From NCBI GenBank assembly GCA_023392995.1, contig JAEWMZ010000119.1, forward strand, positions 1 to 8,049: 8,049 bases of DNA, in the 5' to 3' direction. Source of the DNA: Bacillota bacterium (lineage in GTDB: Bacteria > Bacillota > Clostridia > Lachnospirales > Lachnospiraceae). The notes under the pieces were generated by a model, which had not been told where the DNA came from, searched no databases, and saw only the letters and a list, made by a program, of their open reading frames with translations. How positions within the stretch are numbered: position 1 is the first letter of the stretch; each line of letters opens with the position of its first letter. Positions 1-4,776 of this stretch are shown in pieces. A program made the translations under genes and the position numbers.

Positions 1-335
1 GTTAACATCACGTTGTCTAACATTTCTGTAAACGCTGTGCGGTTGGGTAATTCTGTTAAATAGTCCGTGTACGCTAGCTTTTTCATGCTTTCCTTGTTTT
101 TATTCAGTTCTTCATACTTACCTGTCAGATCATTTAATGAAGAAAGAGACGATTGATATCTTTCTTCCAGAGTTGTAACCTTTTCCTTCCACTGCTCATT
201 TTCCTGAACAGCTTTTTTCTGAAGGTTTCTCGCTTTGTTAAATCGAATGATGTAAAAAATGAATAATACTGTAACAATGACTAAGGCTGCAATCATGGCA
301 ATTCCGATTGATCGGTCAATCACAAAATATCCCAT
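1..335 (-). CDS. Membrane-anchored GGDEF protein (probable diguanylate cyclase), 3' part missing
   Basis: Only the first 111 codons are present; the gene runs off the left edge. A short N-terminus is followed by one hydrophobic segment at about residues 9-26 (IGIAMIAALVIVTVLFIF). Then comes a charged, probably coiled-coil stretch (about residues 30-85, rich in K, E, Q). The segment LAYTDYLTELPNRTAF at about residues 87-102 is the typical entry of a GGDEF domain (usual form LAYxDxLTxLPNR). The catalytic GGDEF/GGEEF loop lies beyond the window, so cyclic di-GMP synthesis is inferred from family and not proven. The start is chosen because GGAGG lies 4 nt before the ATG (340-344), although that spacing is short; Met14 is a weaker alternative. 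The gene begins 39 bp after nfnB with no terminator visible, so co-transcription with nfnAB is plausible. Confidence 0.8.
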   Translation of the reverse strand, partial: MGYFVIDRSIGIAMIAALVIVTVLFIFYIIRFNKARNLQKKAVQENEQWKEKVTTLEERYQSSLSSLNDLTGKYEELNKNKESMKKLAYTDYLTELPNRTAFTEMLDNVML

Positions 336-345
336 AAGTCCTCCA

Positions 346-366
346 ATACGTTTCCCCCTCACGTAT
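346..366 (-). promoter_or_regulatory. Small inverted repeat before the GGDEF gene
   Basis: ATACGT and its perfect complement ACGTAT are separated by 9 bases in the 39-bp gap between nfnB and the GGDEF gene, ending just before the GGAGG ribosome site at 340-344. As RNA this would be a weak 6-bp hairpin. There is no T-run after it on the minus strand, so it is not an intrinsic terminator. It could modulate translation or be chance. Confidence 0.25.
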
Positions 367-374
367 CTCTTTCG

Positions 375-1760
375 TTATTTTGATTTTAAGTATTTATCAA
401 TTCCCACAGCTGCAGCTTTTCCTGCTCCCATGGCAAGAATTACGGTTGCTGCTCCTGTTACTGCATCACCACCAGCAAATACACCTTCTCTTGAGGTTAA
501 ACCAGTTTCTTCGTCCGCAATAATACATTTATGCTTATTGATTTCCAATCCGCCGGTAGTGGATGAAATCAATGGATTAGGGCTTGTTCCAAGTGACATA
601 ATGACGGTATCCAATTCTAAAACAAACTCAGAATCAGGCTTTTCCTGAGGTCTTCTTCTGCCAGATTCATCCGGCTCTCCAAGCTCCATCTCCACACATC
701 GCATGCCAGAGACCCATCCGTTATCATTCACAAGAATCTCCTTCGGATTTGTTAACAGCTTAAAGATGATTCCTTCTTCCTTTGCATGATGCACTTCTTC
801 CACACGGGCCGGTAATTCTTCTTCACCACGGCGATAAACAATATATACCTCTGCACCCAGTCTTAGTGCGGTACGGGCTGCATCCATGGCTACGTTACCG
901 CCGCCTACAACACCAACTTTTTTGCCTGCGATAATAGGAGTATCATATTCCTTGTCAAAGGCCTTCATCAGATTGCTTCGTGTCAAATACTCATTTGCTG
1001 AAAATACTCCGTTCGCATTTTCTCCCGGGATACCCATGAACTTTGGCAGTCCTGCTCCTGAGCCGATAAATACGGCATCAAAGCCTTCGTCGTCCAGTAA
1101 TTCATCAATTGTTGTTGATTTACCTATCACTACATTTGTTTCTATTTTAACACCTAAAGAAATTACATTCTCAATCTCTTTTTTCACCACAGTCTCTTTC
1201 GGCAGTCTGAATTCCGGAATTCCATATACGAGAACGCCGCCTGGCTCATGCAGTGCTTCAAATATTGTTACGTCGTAGCCTAGCTTCGCCAAATCTCCGG
1301 CGCATGTAAGTCCCGCAGGACCTGCTCCGATGACTGCTACCTTCTTACCGTTCTTTTCCTTTGGAGGCTCCGGTTTGATATTGTGTTCTCTGGCCCAATC
1401 AGCTACAAATCGTTCTAATTTACCAATAGAGACAGGATCACCCTTGATGCCGCGGATGCATCTTTGCTCACACTGAGATTCCTGCGGACATACTCTGCCA
1501 CAAACAGCCGGTAAAGCAGAATATTTGCTGATTACCTGGAAGGCTGATTCTACATCATTTTCTGTAACTTCCTTAATAAAGCCTGGAATATCTATTGCTA
1601 CAGGACATCCCTGGACGCATTTTGGATTCTTACATTGAATGCAGCGAGCTGCCTCTTCCATCGCTTCCTCTAAATTATAACCATAACAAACTTCCTCAAA
1701 GTTAGTCGCACGAACCTTTGGCTCTTGCTCTCTAACCGGAACCTTCTTTAAAACATCCAT
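375..1760 (-). CDS. nfnB: NfnB, large subunit of NADH-dependent reduced ferredoxin:NADP+ oxidoreductase (GltA/glutamate synthase small-subunit family)
   Basis: Full-length protein of 461 aa, the usual size for the family. The N-terminal Fer4-type domain carries two cysteine sets, C40-C43-C48-C52 (CIQCKNPKCVQGCP) and C87-C91-C97-C101 (CGRVCPQESQCEQRC), which fit two [4Fe-4S] clusters. The rest is the two-dinucleotide-fold flavoprotein: GAGPAG at 145-150 (FAD), GVVGGGNVAMDAAR at 283-296 (NAD(P)H) and the closing FAGGDAVTGAATVILAMGAGK at 428-448. By sequence alone it could be called the small subunit of glutamate synthase. The upstream partner at 2036-2944 instead makes it NfnB, where FAD-based bifurcation couples ferredoxin and NADH to NADP+. 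AGGAGG (1768-1773) lies 7 nt before the ATG. It is downstream of nfnA across a 275-bp repeat-filled gap. Confidence 0.93.
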   Translation of the reverse strand: MDVLKKVPVREQEPKVRATNFEEVCYGYNLEEAMEEAARCIQCKNPKCVQGCPVAIDIPGFIKEVTENDVESAFQVISKYSALPAVCGRVCPQESQCEQRCIRGIKGDPVSIGKLERFVADWAREHNIKPEPPKEKNGKKVAVIGAGPAGLTCAGDLAKLGYDVTIFEALHEPGGVLVYGIPEFRLPKETVVKKEIENVISLGVKIETNVVIGKSTTIDELLDDEGFDAVFIGSGAGLPKFMGIPGENANGVFSANEYLTRSNLMKAFDKEYDTPIIAGKKVGVVGGGNVAMDAARTALRLGAEVYIVYRRGEEELPARVEEVHHAKEEGIIFKLLTNPKEILVNDNGWVSGMRCVEMELGEPDESGRRRPQEKPDSEFVLELDTVIMSLGTSPNPLISSTTGGLEINKHKCIIADEETGLTSREGVFAGGDAVTGAATVILAMGAGKAAAVGIDKYLKSK

Positions 1761-1803
1761 TCCTATTCCTCCTAAACCTTATGTAAAGCTTTTCGATTAG
1801 CAC

Positions 1804-2041
1804 TAACAATCATTTTAGCCGTAAAGCTGTTCAATGTCAGTATGTGAATCATTCTTTTATTTAAAATAATGGTCATTCAACCGCTAGCCTGCTTATACAA
1901 GATGTTCTTTGCTTTATACTAACTGACGTTCATCCGCTAGGCTATTCAATTCCGTATATGAAATGCTCTGAATTTTACACTAACGGACATTCGAACTTTA
2001 GGTTGCTCAATGCCGGACGTGAAATGCTTTGCATTTTACAC
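1804..2041 (-). repeat. Array of four imperfect ~61-bp tandem repeats between nfnA and nfnB
   Basis: Reading the plus strand, units start at about 1804 (63 bp, most diverged), 1867 (53 bp, shortened), 1920 (61 bp) and 1981 (61 bp). The last two are clearly alike: both begin TAAC-GAC-TTC, share GAAATGCT and end ATTTTACAC. The fourth unit overlaps the final codons and the TAA stop of nfnA (2036-2038). On the transcribed strand a unit can fold locally; the copy next to nfnA gives AAATGC-AAA-GCATTT. No ORF or good promoter is seen in it. It may be part of a dispersed intergenic repeat family and may shape the nfnA-nfnB transcript by processing or stability; that is inference. Confidence 0.75.
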
Positions 2042-2944
2042 TATTTCTTCGTGACATTCGCAGCCAGGATGATGATGGGTTGCCCCTTCCTTTTGTCGCA
2101 GAATAACTTGTCCTTCTTCTGATTTATACATCTGCAGTCTCTTCATAGCTTCATCAAAGTTTACAAGATGCCCATCAAACTCTGGGCCGTCAACACATGC
2201 AAATTTAATTTCATTACCAATCGTTAATCGGCATGCTCCGCACATTCCGGTACCATCTACCATAACCGGATTCATACTTACAATCGTTTTAATTCCCAAT
2301 TCTTTTGTAAGAAGACAGACAAACTTCATCATAATCATGGGTCCAATCGCGATGATTAAATCATACTGTTTCCCTTGATTATTTACCAAATCCTTAATGC
2401 AATCATTTACATTTCCTTTAAAACCATAGGAGCCGTCATCTGTAGCTATATATAGATTTTCTGCAAGCTCTTTCATTCTGTCTTCCAAAATAATGAGTTC
2501 TTTGTTTCTTGCTCCAATAATGCAATCAACCTTATAGCCATTCTCCTTCATCCACTTTACCTGAGGATATACTGGTGCTGCACCCACACCGCCTGCAACA
2601 AATAAAATCTTCTTCTCTGCTAATTCTTCGCTTGGCATATCAATCAATTCTGACTTATGTCCCAACGGTCCTGCAAAGTCTCGAAATGCTTCTCCGGCTT
2701 CATAGCTGGCCATCAATTGTGTTGATGATCCAAGTGCTTGAAATACAATTGTTACAGTACCGGCTTCCCTATCGTAATCACATATTGTTAAAGGAATTCT
2801 TTCACCCTTTTCATCCATTTTAACGATAACAAATTGTCCAGGATAACAGTTTTTAGCTACTCGCGGAGCTAATACATCCATTAGGTAAATAGCGTTTGAA
2901 AGCTGTTCTTTTTTTGTAATAGTATAACTATAATTTAATGCCAT
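2036..2944 (-). CDS. nfnA: NfnA, small subunit of NADH-dependent reduced ferredoxin:NADP+ oxidoreductase (sulfide/dihydroorotate dehydrogenase-like FAD/NAD-binding protein)
   Basis: Protein of 302 aa in the ferredoxin-reductase / PyrK-like family. An N-terminal FAD-binding beta-barrel carries RIPLT at 49-53 (the RxPLT flavin motif). The NAD-binding domain begins with FVAGGVGAAP at about 115-124. A C-terminal [2Fe-2S] site is seen as DGTGMCGAC with C235 and C238, followed by C250; D230 is the likely fourth ligand, as the Nfn cluster is known to use three Cys and one Asp. With NfnB it forms a cytosolic bifurcating transhydrogenase linking NADH, NADPH and reduced ferredoxin. AGAGG (2953-2957) sits 8 nt before the ATG. 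The protein ends in an unusual His/Cys tail (THHHPGCECHEE, 289-300). It is first in its operon, with a promoter candidate just upstream. Confidence 0.92.
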   Translation of the reverse strand: MALNYSYTITKKEQLSNAIYLMDVLAPRVAKNCYPGQFVIVKMDEKGERIPLTICDYDREAGTVTIVFQALGSSTQLMASYEAGEAFRDFAGPLGHKSELIDMPSEELAEKKILFVAGGVGAAPVYPQVKWMKENGYKVDCIIGARNKELIILEDRMKELAENLYIATDDGSYGFKGNVNDCIKDLVNNQGKQYDLIIAIGPMIMMKFVCLLTKELGIKTIVSMNPVMVDGTGMCGACRLTIGNEIKFACVDGPEFDGHLVNFDEAMKRLQMYKSEEGQVILRQKEGATHHHPGCECHEEIV

Positions 2945-3002
2945 TATATTAACCTCTTCCTTTTCACGAATTCCTCATATAAAACTTCAATATTTTCTTT
3001 TC

Positions 3003-3031
3003 ATTATACGGTACAAGTTATAAAAAATCCA
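3003..3031 (-). promoter_or_regulatory. Candidate promoter of nfnA
   Basis: On the minus strand a perfect TATAAT (-10, at 3003-3008) lies 58 bp before the nfnA ATG. At 17-bp spacing the -35 region reads TGGATT (3026-3031), a weak match to TTGACA with 3 of 6 bases. No extended -10 TG is present. A start about 7 bp downstream would give a leader of roughly 50 nt. No operator is recognised. Confidence 0.5.
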
Positions 3032-3253
3032 GTGAATTTTTTGATAATACGTGGTTTCAAGCCTATTTCATCACATTTTTTCTTCTTTTTTACAACTCAT
3101 AAAAGCTATTTCCTACATATTCGACAAGGAAGGGGCATATTCCAATGAAATAATTGTAATATTTTACACAAATGCCTTTCAATCACAACATTTGCATGTA
3201 TAAATATACAACACCATTCGAATATACCCCGTTCCTTTAATTCATGTATTATT
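3032..3253. other. AT-rich intergenic stretch with no supported gene
   Basis: This lies between the nfnA promoter candidate and the inverted-repeat element. I see only short inverted repeats, such as CAAATG/CATTTG and TGTAA/TTACA in 3150-3200, with no following T-run, so no convincing intrinsic terminator for the upstream HD-gene unit. A 71-codon minus-strand frame (3106-3321) with a TTG start crosses this region but is not supported as a gene. Confidence 0.5.
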
Positions 3254-3407
3254 TTAGGTATTTGCGAAACAATATAGTTTTTACAATTGCATGCACAACA
3301 GATACCATTTCTTCGCTCCAACGCTTCCTTCGGGCTTAGCTTCCGCTGCGAAACAGTATCCGCTTTTTATACAATATCTTTAGTTAATGGGTTTCGCAAT
3401 TACCTAA
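3254..3407. repeat. Compact element bounded by 17-bp inverted repeats (MITE-like or structured intergenic repeat)
   Basis: TTAGGTATTTGCGAAAC at 3254-3270 and its complement at 3391-3407 match at 16 of 17 positions and enclose about 120 bp. The interior is more GC-rich than the flanks and has nested complementarity: the stretch around 3301-3316 (GATACC...TTCGC) pairs imperfectly with that around 3349-3362 (GCGAAACAGTATCC). The 8-bp palindrome TGCATGCA is near 3287-3294. The right arm contains the last codons and the TAG stop of the HD gene (3404-3406). No transposase is present, and obvious target-site duplications are not seen. It could be a small non-autonomous element or a structured 3' UTR. 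Confidence 0.55.
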
Positions 3408-4039
3408 TGTATGATTTTGCTTTCTTTCTTCCTGTTCTCAAGGATAGAATAAAACCTTTGATACTCCTCATTGACCGCCTCTCGGTCAGCTGCTGTACGG
3501 CCTAATCGATCACAAAGACCCAGCAATGCAATATCATGGATATTAACCTGAGCGATTAATCCCTTAATATCTCCAAATGGAAGTTTTTTTAAAACATATA
3601 GCATATGCATATGGTATTTTACCAGATGATATACCTCTGTTATTAATTCCTGCTCAGGTGTAATTGCCTGGAGAAACTTTTTTGCCAAGTCTGCTCCAAT
3701 ATTATCATGATTATAGGAGGTTATTTTTTCTCCCTTTATTCTGGTGGTATCCGGCTTTCCTACATCGTGAAGTAATGCTGCCCACATAAAAGCTTTTGGG
3801 TTACTGCTTTCACTTCGCACCTTTGCAGCTTCATCCACTACCAATAGGGTATGATTCCAGGCATTTCCTTCCGGGTGGTGAATTTTTGACTGTTTCGTCT
3901 CTTTTAACCGTTTTAACAATATATAGGGTTGCTGCCTGAATTCCTCTGTATCAATACTTCCCCTTAAATATTCTGATGGTATTTGATCTTCCAGCAGGTG
4001 CTTTGTCAGTATACTATATAATTCGGAATCTGTTTCCAT
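3404..4039 (-). CDS. HD-domain metal-dependent phosphohydrolase
   Basis: Protein of 211 aa with the ordered metal-binding motifs of the HD superfamily: H63 (AWNHT), H91-D92 within LLHDVGKP, H111-D112 (YNHDN), H143 (KYHMH) and a late Asp, D177 (CDRLGR). The LLHDVGKP block and overall spacing resemble the HD domain found in CCA-adding enzymes and related nucleotidases, but no nucleotidyltransferase domain is present, so this is a stand-alone hydrolase. The substrate is unknown; a nucleotide or phosphate ester is the usual range for the family. No signal peptide or membrane segment is seen. It starts 2 nt after the preceding small gene, whose end supplies an AAGGG ribosome site, so translation is probably coupled. 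Its stop codon lies inside the inverted-repeat element at 3254-3407. Confidence 0.87.
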   Translation of the reverse strand: METDSELYSILTKHLLEDQIPSEYLRGSIDTEEFRQQPYILLKRLKETKQSKIHHPEGNAWNHTLLVVDEAAKVRSESSNPKAFMWAALLHDVGKPDTTRIKGEKITSYNHDNIGADLAKKFLQAITPEQELITEVYHLVKYHMHMLYVLKKLPFGDIKGLIAQVNIHDIALLGLCDRLGRTAADREAVNEEYQRFYSILENRKKESKIIH

Positions 4040-4041
4040 AC

Positions 4042-4221
4042 TTAACCCTTCGGCTCATGGTTAGGCTTTTCATAATGGTTGGCTCTTTGATGTCCTGCTT
4101 TTGCCTTACCTTGTATCTCCGGAACCGGAGGTGCATCATTCTTTGGTATATGCAACCGATCTGAACCTTCGGTTCCATGAGGCTCTTCTACGTTAGGTCT
4201 TCTCATTCCTGCTTTCGCCAT
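4042..4221 (-). CDS. Small hydrophilic protein of 59 aa, function unknown
   Basis: The frame runs from ATG at 4221 to TAA at 4042-4044. It begins MAKAGMRRPNVEEPHGTEGS, has a middle block PPVPEIQGKAKAG and ends NHEPKG. It is rich in Lys, Pro, His and Glu and has no hydrophobic segment, Cys or signal peptide, so it is probably cytosolic and partly disordered. GAGGAG lies about 8-9 nt before the ATG, a good ribosome site. It sits 13 nt after the preceding small gene and 2 nt before the HD gene, which strongly supports a real translated gene in a three-gene unit. I do not recognise a named family. The separate blocks look like those of a short conserved clostridial protein, but this is an impression I cannot check here. 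Confidence 0.72.
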   Translation of the reverse strand: MAKAGMRRPNVEEPHGTEGSDRLHIPKNDAPPVPEIQGKAKAGHQRANHYEKPNHEPKG

Positions 4222-4234
4222 TTTCTACTCTCCT

Positions 4235-4372
4235 CTATACGTCATTATGCTTTGTTGATTGCTTCTTGGATGTCTTGTTCTTATTCTTTACGGATTCATC
4301 CGTAATGGGTGTTTGACCGTTTGCTTTCTCTGTTCTTGCCCTCTTATTATCTGGCTGACTGTCTTTTGGCAT
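4235..4372 (-). CDS. Small lysine-rich protein of 45 aa, function unknown
   Basis: The frame runs from ATG at 4372 to TAG at 4235-4237 and starts MPKDSQPDNKRARTEKANGQ. It has 9 Lys and 2 Arg in 45 residues, many polar residues and almost no hydrophobic ones, so it is basic and probably disordered. A strong AGGAGG (4385-4390) precedes it but with a long 12-nt gap. An earlier ATG at 4383 is only 1 nt from the AGGAGG and opens a different 30-codon frame, so it is the worse choice. Support comes from position: it follows a promoter candidate and lies 13 nt before another small gene leading into the HD gene. No family is recognised; a leader-like or nucleic-acid-binding role is possible but unsupported. 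Confidence 0.55.
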   Translation of the reverse strand: MPKDSQPDNKRARTEKANGQTPITDESVKNKNKTSKKQSTKHNDV

Positions 4373-4384
4373 CGGTATGTCATG

Positions 4385-4390
4385 CCTCCT
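4385..4390 (-). promoter_or_regulatory. Strong ribosome binding site with unusual spacing
   Basis: AGGAGG stands 12 nt before the chosen ATG at 4372 and 1 nt before another ATG at 4383, which is out of frame. Neither spacing is ideal (usual 5-9 nt), so the start of the 45-aa gene is less certain than its reading frame suggests. Confidence 0.6.
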
Positions 4391-4507
4391 TTCCATCTAT
4401 CCTGGTTTATCTTCAATCACTGATAAAAAGATGATTTGCAATATATAGTTTAACCTTGTTTTTTCTGATCCATTCTATATTTTACTTTTATCCGTTTTAC
4501 TTAAAAT

Positions 4508-4555
4508 TATTATGCTTTAAACCTATTGTGCTTTCAACCTATTGTGCTTTGACCC
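4508..4555. repeat. Three 16-bp direct repeats
   Basis: On the plus strand the units TATTATGCTTTAAACC (4508-4523), TATTGTGCTTTCAACC (4524-4539) and TATTGTGCTTTGACCC (4540-4555) are head to tail with 2-3 differences between neighbours. They contain the promoter candidate for the small-gene/HD unit. They may be regulator binding sites or a simple tandem duplication. Confidence 0.75.
4509..4537 (-). promoter_or_regulatory. Candidate promoter of the small-gene/HD-hydrolase unit
   Basis: On the minus strand TTGAAA (4532-4537) and CATAAT (4509-4514) are separated by exactly 17 bp. Each matches the housekeeping -35 and -10 consensus at 5 of 6 positions. It lies 137 bp before the 45-aa gene and downstream of the surface-protein terminator, where a new promoter is expected. 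The leader would be about 130 nt. A TATATT nearer the gene (about 4443-4450) lacks a good -35. Confidence 0.45.
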
Positions 4556-4618
4556 ATACGATTTTACGGCTAGTCTTCAGTCAGATAAGGATACTATATC
4601 TTTGCTGCTTGTTATCTG

Positions 4619-4652
4619 TTTATTTTTATCTTTATTTTTATCTTTATTTTTC
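4619..4652. repeat. AT-rich 12-bp tandem repeat
   Basis: TTTATTTTTATC occurs twice in full (4619-4630, 4631-4642) and once as a 10-bp remnant (4643-4652), between the terminator and the 16-bp repeats. It is low-complexity; an UP-element-like AT tract is possible but not shown. Confidence 0.65.
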
Positions 4653-4667
4653 AATCATAGTTCATTC

Positions 4668-4704
4668 AAAAAAGGGTTGTTGAATTTCGCACCTTCAACA
4701 ACCC
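4668..4704 (-). terminator. Intrinsic terminator of the surface-protein gene
   Basis: A perfect 11-bp stem (4674-4684 with 4694-4704, GGGTTGTTGAA and its complement) has a 9-base loop and is followed on the minus strand by six T (4673-4668). It lies about 72 bp after the stop codon of the LPKTG protein. There is no equivalent T-run on the plus-strand side, so it acts in the minus direction. Confidence 0.92.
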
Positions 4705-4776
4705 TGATTTGAACCATTTTGCCCTTAGCTAATTAATTATAACGTTAACTTTTATATATAATTATGCTAGATTCTG

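Larger units (their letters stand above)
4373..4776. other. 404-bp intergenic region between the surface-protein gene and the small-gene unit
   Basis: Read in the minus direction, it contains an AT-rich 3' tail of the surface gene, the terminator, the 12-bp AT repeat, the 16-bp repeats with a promoter candidate, then a ~120-nt leader ending in AGGAGG. No protein-coding gene is supported on either strand: a plus-strand frame at 4456-4683 is low-complexity Phe/Leu/Tyr sequence that runs into the terminator hairpin. Confidence 0.7.

Noticed and set aside
259..648. Plus-strand frame opposite nfnB and the GGDEF gene
   Set aside because: It is antisense to well-supported genes, has unusual Pro/Ser-rich composition and no recognisable domain.
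375..1760. Glutamate synthase small subunit (ammonia assimilation) as the role of this gene
   Set aside because: No glutamate synthase large subunit is nearby, and the adjacent FAD/NAD/[2Fe-2S] subunit fits NfnA, so NfnB is the better call.
1761..2035. Possible CRISPR array or promoter cluster in the nfnA-nfnB gap
   Set aside because: Whole 61-bp units repeat without unique spacers, which excludes CRISPR, and no well-spaced -35/-10 pair was found.
3106..3321. Minus-strand 71-codon frame with Cys-rich start (ERRNGICCACNC)
   Set aside because: It needs a TTG start inside the inverted-repeat element, has only a poorly spaced purine stretch before it, no domain, and runs through AT-rich intergenic DNA.
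4456..4683. Plus-strand 75-codon Phe/Leu/Tyr-rich frame
   Set aside because: It is low-complexity AT-rich sequence covering the promoter repeats and running into the terminator hairpin, with no ribosome site.
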